Assembly: GCA_033060915.1 (NCBI GenBank)
Contig: CM065379.1
Location: 30,957,318 to 31,021,317, forward strand
From: Euryodendron excelsum
Taxonomy: Eukaryota > Streptophyta > Magnoliopsida > Ericales > Pentaphylacaceae
Length of the DNA stretch: 64,000 nt
Reading direction: 5' to 3'
The notes under the pieces were generated by a model, which was not told the origin of the DNA, made no database searches, and saw nothing but the letters and a program-made list of their open reading frames with translations. Both the position numbers and the translations under genes were made by a program. Of the stretch, positions 33,266-44,608 are shown piece by piece (the stretch's first letter is position 1; the number at the start of each line of letters is the position of its first letter).

Positions 33266-36200
33266 TGTAAGCACCCCATTTTTCACCGCTCGGCAGTCTA
33301 CGGGCTGTCCAGACTTGTACTCAAGTCAGTATGGACGTATTCCAATCGAAAGCAACTCTCTAAGTCTAATCCTGTCTATCTATCACTTCGTGGGCCCATC
33401 GGGCCCAAATGGAGGCAAATTGACCAAAATGCCCTTAGGGGCATTATCCTTTCCAATCCCAAATCAGGCGCGTCCTTCTGAAGACGGTAAGTCCCCTTTC
33501 CAATTCCAAATCAGGCGCGTCTTTCCGAAGATGGTAAGTCCCTTTTCCATATCCCAAATTAGGCACGTCTTTCCGAAAATGGTAAGTCCCCTTTTAACCT
33601 ATCGACCGGGATGAGACACTAAGTCCCCTAGATGGTAGAACGGTCTACCTTCGGTGCCTACTAGCCCGCCAATGCAGAAATGTCCGTTTCAGGCACGCCT
33701 TTCGAGAAATTTGACTTCTCAGGCACTAAGTCCCTGTAGCAGCTTCCCAAGATCAAGCAGTCTTGGAAATGATCACGAACCGTCAGAGTAACGAAAATAC
33801 TCGTAAACATCGTAACTGTCAGAGTAGCGAAAATACTCGCAAATCGGTCAATATAGTGAATTGCCAACAAACCCCTGTATCACGAGACCGCCATCAGAGT
33901 GGTGGAAACACTCCAAACCCAAGTCAATACCAGTGCCTGCTAGCCCACTTCAGTGAAAAATGACCAAACTGCCCCTAAGGCCATTTTTCAGCATGTTTCT
34001 CGAGAACACACCTGAGTCCTTCGAATGGTAAGTCCACCCCTTCCAAGTTCATCTTAGAGATGATCCGACATGATTAGGTGCCTTCTAGTCAGTTTCAGGC
34101 CAATTTCGAGACTTTCCGGTCAAGATGACCATTTTGCCCCTTGGCATCAGAAAGCCCCGGGGATGACACCAACTCTGGGTATCAAACCGGTAGCTTCCCA
34201 AGAAGGCTTCTTATAGTGGTCTCAACCTTCTATTATCTTTTCGGATCATTCCGAGTCAATTCCGGTAAATCCGGTGTAGAATGACCATTTTGCCCCTGGT
34301 GGGCCGGTCGCCTTTTTCTGACCACACTGGCTCTGGGTATCAAACCGGTAATCTCCTGAGAATGCTTCTTATAGTATTCCCGACCTTCCTTTATCTTTCC
34401 GAATCATTCCGAGTTAGTTCCAGTAAACCCAGTGCAAAATAACCGTTTTGCCCCTGGTGGGCCGATCGCCTTTTCCGACCACACCGGCTCTAAATATCAA
34501 GACGGTAGCCTTTGGGAACATTGTAAATAATATTTCTAAATCTCAAGTTTTCTTCTGGGACATTCCAAGTCCGTCCCGGCAACTTTCCGATCCAGTTGAC
34601 CGTTTTGCCCCTAATGGCCTGGTCAACCCTTCCGACAATTCTTGTCATCCTTTTTCAAGGCTAATACGTTGCTTGCCGACCTTAAAACTTTCCTAACTAG
34701 CTGGCACCACTAGTAGTGGTGCCAAGCCAATATTTGGCCTGGCGCCACTGTAACAGGCGCCAAGTCATTCCCTTGTCTATAAATACAGAGCCTCCTCCAG
34801 TGTGAAAGAGATCCGCAAACTCAGTCTAAAAATCCTACTTTTTGATATACAGAGCTCGTAGCCTCTCAAAACCCTAGTCTCCTTTAGGTTTCCAAACCCT
34901 AGCCTCTATACACAAATCCTAGCCTCTTATAAACTCACATACACTTCTGTACACTCCTACGCTAGCCTCCAAAGCCTCTTTTGAAGACTTCAAGTGCTAC
35001 AATCTGAAGATTTGAAGATTGAAGACAAACTCTCAAAGATTGAAGTGGAGACCGAAGCGAGACAAGCAAAGCAAAGCGCGTAAAGCTAAGCAAAATAAAA
35101 AGACACAAGGTAGGCTTTCTTTTTACGTTTATGCACTTCCCCCTCTCTCTTCTCTCTCCTGACCCACTTGGGCTTTCTTTTATTTTAATCCTCCATCTTC
35201 TTCTCCCCTTTCTTGCATGCTTGAAACAAGGAAATTCCCGGTCCATGTGTAGGATTAGGGTATTGGAGAGTCACCGTGTCGGGGGCTTTCTTTTAGTCTA
35301 ACCGGAGACCATGTAGGTTCGGCCCCCTTGATTATGTGGTGAAGTCTTTAACCTTGTATGTTCACGACCCCAACTTGCATTGTGCATATCATGATCTTGC
35401 ATTCCTCCAAAATTCGTTTTCAAACTCGTTTTCAAAACTTGTATTAACATCGTTTTCAAACTTGCATCAAAATCTTCTTTTTCAAAACTTGTTTTCAAAA
35501 TCACAATCCTAAGGTGATTTTAGCCTTTCCATGGCTAGGGTTACTTTAGGAAAGTGTTACATTTAAAGTGGCCAATATAGTCCATATTTTCAAAACATTG
35601 TTTTCAAAACCACTATCTTAAATGGTTTTAACCTTCTTATGGTTGGAATCGCTTTAGGAAAGTGAGATATTTTATATACTTTCTAAAAACTCTCTTTTCA
35701 AATCCCTCCTTCTAAAAACCTCTTTTTCAACATGTTTTCTAAAAACTCTCTCCAAAAATCTATTTTCAAAACTTCCTTTTCAACCCCTTTCCAAAACACT
35801 CCCTTTAAATTCCTTTCCTAAAAACACTCCCTAAGTTTCTTTCTTAGAAAACTCTCTCCAATCTCCCTTCCAAAATTGTTTTTCAAAAACTCCTTTCCAA
35901 CAATCTCTTTCCAAAAATGTCTTCTCTAAAAGCTCCTTCCAAAACCTTCCTCCTAGAAACTCCTCTCTAGGATTACCTCCCGAAAATCTCTCTTTCCAAA
36001 AAACTCACTTTCCAAAAATTTCCTTCCCTAGAGTCTCCGTCAAGCCCTAGCTCCACGGTTAGGAAACCCTAATTTTCCTCCCTAAAAACATAGTTTCCAA
36101 TTCCCTATTTTGGCCTCAAAACCTAGATTTCCAAAACCTCTTGTTTTCTACATCAAAACTATATATATTTTCAAAATCTCTTTTCTACGTCAAAACTATA

Positions 36201-37864
36201 GTCTCCAAAATCTAGGGTTTCTAAAACTTCCCTTTTCAAATTCATGTCAAATCTAATCTTCCCTTTACGAAACCAAACCCAATCTTCCCATTTAGGAGAA
36301 CAGATCTTATCCTCTGTTTTTGGAAACAAAATCAAACGTCTATTTTTAGAAACAAAATCCAATTCTTTGCTTTAAGAAGTAGGAATTTCAATCCTTCCAA
36401 ACTCTAATCCTTCCTAATTCAACTCCTTCCTAATTAAAACTTTCCTAAACCTTAAGTTTCCTAAACTTAAACTTTTAAATCTTTCCTTAAACATTAAGCT
36501 TCCAAATCTTTCTTAATTCAACATTTCCTAATTTCATCCTTTTCCAAATCTTAACTTTCCAAATCTAAGTTTTCAAACCCTTTTTAAACTCTAAACCTTT
36601 CCTAACTTCAAGTGTTTTCTATCACTCAAACTTTGAAACCTCCTAAAATTCTAAACTTTCCTAAACTTCAAATCTTTCTAAATCTATAACTTTCTAAATT
36701 CAAAACTTTCTTATTTTCAAAACTTCCTTATTTCAAAACATTCCAAATTCAAAACTTTCTAATTTCAAAACTTTCCTAAATTGAAACTTTCCTAAAACGG
36801 AACTTTCCTAATTCGAACCTTTCCTAAATCTAATCTTTTCTAAAACTCTTTCAAGTCAAGTCGAATCTTTCTTAAACCCTTCCAAGTCAAATCTTTCTTA
36901 GGTCTCCTCTCTTTCCTAAGTCTAGGTTTCCTAAACCTCCATCTTTCCAAAACAAATCTAAATCATTCTTCCAAGTTCTATCCTTTCAAATCAAAATCCA
37001 ATCTTTTCAATTCCAAAATTCTAAACTTCAATTTCTAATCTTCTATTCTAAATTCCAATTCAATCTCTCTTTCGAATCCAACCTTCTATTTTCTATCAGA
37101 CTCTTGTCCGAACTACAACTGACCTGATTCCTTCAAAAGGATACATAGGCAACCCTTATGGATGTGGTCACAACCTTTTTCAAATTTCTAATTCCACAAC
37201 CTTTTTCAAGCTTCTATTTTCATAACTTTTCTCGAATCTCTTTTCAATTTCAATTTCAAATCTATCTTTTCCAATCTCTTTTAAATCAAATCAATTTCTT
37301 TCCAAATCTTTTTTTTTTCTTGCATTTACATATCATGCATCATTCTTTTCAAAATTGTTTTCTAAAGTGAATATGATTGGACATTTGTTAGTTGAAGACT
37401 CTCATAAGTGAATCTAGGGTAGATAGACATGTAAGTACCGCAAGGGCGGGGTAGAGTGATGGCTTAGTGCGTCTGCCCTACACTTAACCATCCTCTGAAC
37501 CTAGGATCACTGTTTTCAAAGACCAAAATGGAGTTTATTTTTAAAAAGGGCTTAAAAGTTTTCCAAAGGTTAGCCAAACAACCTATTTTCTTAAAAACCC
37601 TCTCTAGAGGTAGTATTTTCAAAAATCATTTTCAAAAACCCTAAGTGTAGTTTTCGGATGTGCTTAGTTTTTAGGTGACCTAACTCACCTTAATCAAGTT
37701 AGGTGGCGGCTCCAAATGTTTTCCAAAAGCCCTTTATTCAAATCTATTTTCAATTCAAACATAGTCGCACTTATTCATCTAGGGGGGTGAGTTCTAACGA
37801 GAGAGTACAATGTTTTTTCTGTTTGTGTGTGTATTTCTCGAGTGCAAAAAATCTGGATGCAACA
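33266..37864 (+). mobile_element. E4 3' LTR
   Basis: This 4.6-kb LTR runs from TGTAAGCACC to ...GGATGCAACA. Order of landmarks: shortened ~81-bp-type repeats (33452-33595), GAGTR palindromes (33785-33913), ~158-bp array (34120-34620), one GGCGCC pair (34700-34770) and TATA box (34778-34785). Then come telobox motifs (34868-34925), donor AAG|GTAGG at 35110, pyrimidine-rich tract (35400-37080), TCCT/AGGA hairpin (~37128-37140) and U5 stem. About 220 bp between the 158-bp array and the TATA region is missing relative to other copies. Confidence 0.9.
34778..34785 (+). promoter_or_regulatory. LTR TATA box (E4)
   Basis: TATAAATA is followed by CAGAGCC, and the same octamer and flank occur at the matching point of every LTR: 4764, 10245, 23117, 28285, and on the minus strand 42754, 46939 and 58662. 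Transcription should start about 30 nt downstream, making R plus U5 about 3-3.7 kb long. Confidence 0.8.
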
Positions 37865-38082
37865 GGAGGTTGTTAGTAAGCAATGGTCGAGGCATAGTCT
37901 TGCTCTTTTTTCTTCATCCTTTTTCGTCCATCATGGGTTTGGGCCTGTGAGGACTCTGCTTGCTCATGGGTTGCATGCGATAAGAGTGAAGATAGTATGC
38001 CTTCCATTTTGGTCATCCTTTGTCTGACTCCTCTTGCCTCCGCCAGTAATAGAGTTAAGGTATCAAGAGTAAGTAATTCCAT
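37865..38082 (-). pseudogene. E3 Gag stub, N-terminal part
   Basis: The reading begins MELLTLDTLTLLLAEARGV and continues for about 70 residues, matching the N-terminus of the E5 Gag stub at 15234 almost residue for residue. It is predicted to be helical and charged (KRMKK region). The reading is lost where E4 was inserted, within the codons for the Tyr-Gln-Gln-Pro segment. This is not a complete Gag and no capsid motif is visible. Confidence 0.75.
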
Positions 38083-39575
38083 GGGTGTTTCTTAGCTTTC
38101 GGCTTGTAAGACGGGGGAGGAATGAGGAGAGGTACCTGAAACCAACAAAGAAAAAGAGTCAGTGTTTTATCTTGGCAAGTCTTTATGCAATGCATGCTCT
38201 AAGGTGCCCCTATTCAGAAGGGGAGACTATACATGATGCATTGGCTCACTTTTGGAGATAGGGGATTTGCCCCTATATGCAGATACCTTACTGTCAAGCA
38301 GGAACCTTTTCTTCATTCATACATTTATTCACTCACTCATTCGCGGGGAATAAAGAATTTTATTTAACTTTTGGGTTTAAGATACAAAAGAATTAAAATA
38401 CATTTCGATGAGGGGAGGAGGAACATATTTCCTTAGACGTCCACCTATCTAATTTTACATAAGGAATTCTAAACTACTCTTGAGTCCTCGGATTTGCCTT
38501 CATTGAATTCAATGTTAAGGAGGTCACTGAGAGACCTTGTTGATCGATTACCCCTTGTCTTCTTGGCAACCCTATCTTCGTGAGCATAGAAGGATTGAGG
38601 CCCCTCTTAATGGAATGACTTAAAATGCATGTAATGATTCCTTAGAGTTAATGTAGGAACCCTTAGGGTTTGGGTAGGTTTAATGCACGGAAGGGTGACC
38701 TTGGTGTCACTCTCAATAGGTTGATCATATGCATGAGAATGCAGTGACTTGAGTTACTTAGAACTCTTGTCTTTACATGGAATATGGAATGCATGAAAAT
38801 GGATGCATAGAGTATAAGAAAAGAGAATGCAATGGTAAAGTAAACGTGCATGCATGAGCAGTTACACAAGCATTATAACAGTAAGAACACAGTCATTATA
38901 ACAACAGGAATAAACAGATACAAATAAAAGTAAGAGCAGTCACCCTTTCCTGCATGGTTTTGAAAATGGTGCACGTGTCTCAAATCCGGCAGAGGTTCGG
39001 CTATGCATGGTGTCTATATGAGCATGAGGTTGAGGGTTGACTAATGCGTACTAAAAAGGCTCGGTCCCCGAATCTTCAAACCTAGGCCCACTCCCCGAGG
39101 TGGTGCCATGATCGGTTGGTGATCCGAGCGGGGCAACCATTAAGAGGCCGTTAGCGAAGAAGCTGACACAGCATCTTGCCCACAACCAATATATCATTTC
39201 CTCTTTCTAACTACAAATGTCATATCAGGGTAAAACGCAAGTATATAGAACGCAGGTGCACGTGCAGTATGTGTGTGATATTTTAAAGCGGAGGAAAGAG
39301 CCCAACAACTCCCATGCATCCTGTTCATCACATTCATGCATGGCAGTTAATAAAATTTAAACAAAAAGTGCACCTACAAAATAAAGGTGCAAGAGTTAGT
39401 ATGTGGATGGCAAACCTATTACAAGATAATATGAATAAATACATGTTTTTTTTTATAAAACAATTCCGAAAATTTGGTTTTGAAAATTTAAAGTGAATAG
39501 GATTAAACAAGTCAATTGAAGACTCTACATGGGTGAAGGGTAAAGAGATATGACTATGGCCTAACCCTCTAAGTG
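38083..39575 (-). other. E3 untranslated leader
   Basis: This leader is collinear with the E5 leader (13774-15233). It holds the CCTAGG block (39061-39138). A splice-acceptor-like TTTGTTGGTTTCAG|GTACC on the minus strand lies just before the Gag stub, with the AG at 38136-38137. Confidence 0.75.
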
Positions 39576-39593
39576 TTCCCAGTGGAGTCGCCA
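39576..39593 (-). promoter_or_regulatory. E3 primer binding site (tRNA-Arg)
   Basis: The minus strand reads TGGCGACTCCACTGGGAA, 17 of 18 to the tRNA-Arg(ACG) complement, with 2 nt between it and the LTR. Confidence 0.9.
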
Positions 39594-39595
39594 GC

Positions 39596-42500
39596 TGTAG
39601 CACCCAGATTTTTCGCACTCGAGGAATACACACACAAGAAGGAAAAACACTGTACTCTCTCGTTAGAACTCACCCTCCTAAAAGAATGAGTACGACTAGG
39701 TTTGAATTGAAAATTGATTTGAATAAAGGGCTTTTGAAAAACATTTGGAGTCGCCACCTAACTTGATTAAGGGGAGTTCGGTCACCTAAAAACTAAGCAC
39801 AATTCGAAGACTACACTTAGGGTTTTTGAAAATGATTTTGAAAATACTAACTCTAGAGAAGGTTTTTAAGAAAATAGGTTGTTTGGCAACTTTTGAAAAA
39901 CTTTTAAGCCCTTTTTGAAAATAAACTCCATTTTGGTCTTTGAAAACAGTGATTCTAGGTTCGGAGGTTGGTTACGTGTAGGGAAGACGCACTAAGCCAT
40001 CACCCTACCCCGCCCTTGCGGTACCTACATGTCTATTTACCTTAGATTCATCTATGAGAGCCTTTAACTAACAAATGTTCAATCCTATCCACTTTAGAAA
40101 AAGAATGTTTAAAAAGACATGATGCATGATATGTAAATGCAAGAAAAATATTTGAAAATAGATTTGAAAAGAAATTGGTTTGTTTTTAGAAAGAGATTTG
40201 AAAAGAATTAGGGAATTGGAAAGTTTTAGAAATTGGAAATAAAGATTTGGAAATAGAAATTTAGAATTGGATGTTTGAAATAGATCATGGAATTAGAAAC
40301 TTGAGAAGAGTGTAGAATTAGAGATTTGCAAGAAGTTGTGACCGCACCCATGAGGGTTGCCTATGCATCCTTTTTGAGGAATCAAGTCAGTCGTAGTTCG
40401 GACAAGAGTCCGATAGAAAATAGAAGGTTTGATTGGAAAAAGAAATTGAATTGAAATTTGGATTTGATTTGAATTTAGAATAGAAGATTGAAATTTGAAA
40501 TGGAAGAATAGAGACCCTAGACCTAGGAAGATAGGATTTAGAAAAGACTCAAAATTAAGAAAGACTTAACTCGAATGTTGGACTTGGAAGATTGAAGAAA
40601 GATTGGATTCAGGAAGGGTTCGAATTAGGAAAGGTTCGATTTAGGAAAGTTTCAAAATAGGAAAGTGTTATTTTTAGAATGTTTCGTTTTAGGAAAGTTT
40701 CAATTTAGGAAAGTGTTGGATTAAGAAAGTTTTGAAATAGGAAACATTTTATTTTAAGAAAGTTTTGAAATTGAAAGTTTTGAAATAGGGAAGTTTTGAA
40801 AGTAAGAAAGTTTTGAGTTTAGAAAGTTTTAGATTTGGTAAGATTTGAAGTTTAGGGATTTAGAATTTTAGAAAGATTCAAAATTTGAGTTTTAGAAATT
40901 ATAGAAATTAGGAAAGGTTTTGAGTTTAAGAAGGGTTTGAAAACTTAGATTTGGAAAGTTAAGATTTGGAAAGGGATGGAATCAAGAAAGGTTTGAAAGC
41001 TTAAAGTTTAAGGAAAGATTCAAAAATTTAAGTTTAGGAAACTTAAGGTTTAGGAAAGTACTAGATCAGGAAGAAGTTGAATTAGGAAAGATTTGGGTTT
41101 GGAAGGATTGAGATTCTTATTTCCTAAAACAAGGGATTAGATTTTGTTTCCAAAAAGAGATGTTTTGATTTTGTTTCAAAAAACGGATGATAGGATCTAG
41201 TTTCCTAAATAGGAGATTGGGTTTGGTTTCCTAAAGGGAAAATGAGATTTGGTATGGATTTGGAAAGATGGAGTTTTGAAAATTCTAGTTTTAGAAAGAC
41301 TATAGTTTTGATGTAGAAAAGAGGTTTTGAAAATATATATAGTTTTGATGTAGAAAACAAGATGTTTTGGAAAACTAGGTTTTGAGGCCAAAGTAAGAGA
41401 TTGGAAATCATGCTTTTGGGAAGGAAAATAAGGATTTCCTAATCGTTGGCTATAAGGTTTAACTTGGACTCTAAGGAAAGAATTTTTGGAAAGTGAGTTT
41501 TTCGAAATGGAGATTTTTGGAAGGAAATCCTAGAGAGGAGTTTCTAGAAAGTGAACTTTGAAAAGAGAGAGTTTTTGAAAAGATTCTTGGAAGGGGATTG
41601 TTGGAAAGAGCTTTTAGGAAAGAGATTTAGGGAAGAGAGTTTTCTGAGAAGGAAACCTAGGGAGTGTTTTTAGAAAGGAATTTTGAAGAGAGCTTTTTTG
41701 GAAAGGAGTTCGAAAAGTAGTTTTTGAAAACAATTTTTGGAGGGAGCTTTTGAAAACAATTTTAGAAAGAAGATTGGAGAGAGTTTCTGGAAAGCATGTT
41801 GGAAAAGAGATTTTTAGGAGGAGATTTTTGAGAAGAATTACTTAGAAAGTATATAAAATACCTCACTTTCCTAAAGAGATTCTAACCATAAGAAGGTTGG
41901 AACCACTTTAGGATAGTGGTTTTGAAAACAACTATGTTTTGAAAATATGGACCATATTAGTCACCTTAAATGTAATACTTTCCTAAAGCAACCCTAGCCA
42001 TGAAAAGGCTAGAATCACCTTAGGATTGTGGTTTTGAAAATAAGTTTTGAAAAAGAAGATTTTGATGCAATTTTGAAAATGATGTTAATGCAAGCTTTGA
42101 AAACGAGTTTGAAAACGAATTTTGAAAGAATACAAGATCATGATATGCACAATGCAAAAAGGGTCGTGAACATACAAGGTTAAAGGCTTCACCACATAAT
42201 CAAGGGGGCTGAACCCACATGGTCTCCGGTTAGACTAAAAGAAAGCCCCCGACACGGTAACTCTCCAATAGCCTAATCCTACACATGGACCGGGAATTCC
42301 CTTGTTTCAAGCATGCAAGAAGGGGGGGAAGAAGATGGGGGATTAAAATAGAAGAAAACCCAAGTGGGTTAGGAGAGAGAAGAGAGGGGGGAAGATGCGT
42401 AAACGTAAATAAGAAGCCTACCTTGTGTCTTCTTTATTTTGCTTAGCTTTGCACGCTTTGCTTTGCTTATCTTGCTTCGGTCTTCACTTCAGTCTTCAAG

Positions 42501-44608
42501 AGTTTGTCTTCAATCTTCAAAGCTTCAAATTGCAGCACTTCAAGTCTTCAAAGGAGACTTTGGAGGTTAGTGTATAAGTGTATAGAAGTGTATGTGAGTG
42601 TATAGGAGGCTAGGGTTTGTGTATGGAGGCTAGGGTTTGGAAAACCTAAGGAGACTAGGGTTTAGGGAGGCTACGAGCTTTATATATTGAAAAATAGAGT
42701 TTTTAGACTGAGTTTGCGGACCTCTTTCACACTAGAGGAGGCTCTGTATTTATAGACAAGTAAATGACCTGGCGCCTGTTGCAGTGGCGCCAGGCCAAAA
42801 ATGCTTCTGGCGCCAGCCAATTAGGCAAGTAACATATCGTGAGAAGATTTGGGCACCTGTACTAGTGACTACCATGCAATTTTTAGCTTGGCTTCATTAG
42901 GAGTGACTCCGGAAAGCCCGGGAAGGATTTAAGGGACCAGGAATGGCCCGGAAGGCTAGAAAGAGATAGAAACCCTTAGAATAGGGTCCCGGAGGTAATG
43001 CACTTGGAAAAGGATGACAAGATTTGTCGAAAGGGTTGACTAGGCTATTTGGGGCAAAACGGTCAACTGGATCGGAAAGCTGCCGGGACGGACTCAGAAT
43101 GTCCCGGAAGAAGACTCGAGATTTAGAAATATTATTTAGAATGTTCCCAAAGCTTACCGGCTTGATAACCAGAGCCGGTGTTGTCGAAAAAAGCGACCGG
43201 CCCATCAGGGGCAAAACAGTCATTTTGCATCGGGTTTACCGAAACTGACTCGAAATGACCCAAAAAGATAAAGGAAGGTCAGGAATACTGTAAGAAGCAT
43301 TGTTGGGAGATTACCGGTTTGATACCCAGAGCCAGTGTGGTCAGAAAAAAGGGAACCGGCCCACTAGGGGCAAAACGGTCATTCTGCACCGGGTTCGCCG
43401 GAACTGACTCGGAATGATCCGGAAAGATAATAGAAGGTTGAGAACACTATAAGAAGCATTCTCGGGAGGCTACCGATTTGATACCCAGAGCCGTTATGGT
43501 CCCCGGGACGTTCAGATGCCTAAGGGCAAAATGGTCATTTTGACTGGAAAGTCTCGGAATTGGCCCGAAACTGACTAGAAAGCACCTAATCGTGCCAGAT
43601 TGCTTTTAAGACAATCCTAGAAGGGGTGGACTTACCATTTTGAGGACTTAGGTGTGTTCTCGAGAAATGTGTCGAAAAATGTCCCTAGGGGCAGCTTGGT
43701 CATTTTTCATTGAAGTGGGCTAGCAAGCACCGGTGTTGACCTGGGTTTTGAGTGTTTCCGCTACTTCGACGGTGGTCTCGTGACACAGGGGTTTGTTGGC
43801 AATTCCCTATATCGACTTGCTTGTGAGTATTTTCACTACTCTAACGGTTGCGATGTTTACGAGTACTTCCGCTACTCTAACGGTTCGCGATCATTCTCGA
43901 GACTGCCTGATCTCAAGAAGCTACTAAAGGGACTTAGCACCTAAGAAGTCAACTTTCTGAGAAGGCGTGCCGAAATAGACATTTCTACATTAGTGGGCTA
44001 GCAAGCACCAAAGGTGGACCGTTCTACCATCTAGGGGACTTAGGGTCTCGTCCTGATTGACAGGTTTAAAGGGACTTACCGTTCTAAAGAAACTTTCTTT
44101 GAAAAACGTGCCGGATTGGATAGACTTACCGTCTTGAGGAATCAACTTTCTCGAGAGAGGGATTGGAATTGGAATTGGAAAAAGGGGTTGGAAAAGGGGA
44201 CTTACCGTCTTCGAAAAGACGTGCCTATTGGAATTAGAAAAGGGACTTACTGTCTTTGGAAAGACGCGCCTATTGGAATATAGAAAGGGGACTTACCGTA
44301 TTCGAAAAGACGTGCCTAATGGAATTGGAAAGGGGACTTACTGTCTTTAGAATGACGCGCCTATTGGAATATGAAAAGGGGACTTATCATCTTCAGAAAG
44401 ACGTGCCTAATTTGGAATTGGACCGAACAATGCCCCTAAGGGCATTTCGATCATTTTGCCTCTATTTGGGCCTGGTGGGCCCACGAAGCGATGGATAGAT
44501 GAGATTAGACTTGGAAAGTTGATTTGACTCAAAATATGTCCACATTGACTTGATTACAAGTCTGGACGGACTGTAGACTGCCAAGCGGTAAAAAATGGGG
44601 TGCTTACA
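39596..44608 (-). mobile_element. E3 5' LTR
   Basis: This 5.0-kb LTR begins TGTAGCACCC and ends ...GGGTGCTTACA on the plus strand. Landmarks on the minus strand are the ~81-bp-type repeats (44120-44420), GAGTR palindromes (43749-43877), ~158-bp array (43040-43560) and a shortened GGCGCC cluster (42771-42825). These are followed by a TATA box (42747-42754), telobox motifs (42600-42670), donor GTAGG (42417-42421), pyrimidine-rich tract (40200-42130) and U5 hairpins (39740-40020). Confidence 0.9.

Larger units (their letters stand above)
1..37864 (+). mobile_element. E4, plus-strand element inserted in E3's gag, split by E5
   Basis: E4 is visible as 1-2704 and 31651-37864. The two halves are contiguous once E5 and one copy of its CCTGT TSD are removed. 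The left half is internal sequence downstream of gag plus the body of the antisense gene. The right half is the antisense-gene N-terminus, its 5' intron, the polypurine tract and the 3' LTR. The right flank is E3 gag starting GGAGG, so the unseen 5' end should be preceded by GGAGG. The 5' LTR lies off the left edge. Confidence 0.88.
37865..44608 (-). mobile_element. E3, minus-strand element inserted in E2's 3' LTR
   Basis: The window holds E3's 5' LTR, PBS, leader and the first ~70 codons of its Gag stub. The stub is cut by E4 at 37864/37865. The remaining internal part and 3' LTR are off the left edge. The right flank starts AAGGT, the expected TSD. The leader is closest in layout to that of E5 (one module, one gag acceptor). 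Confidence 0.88.
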
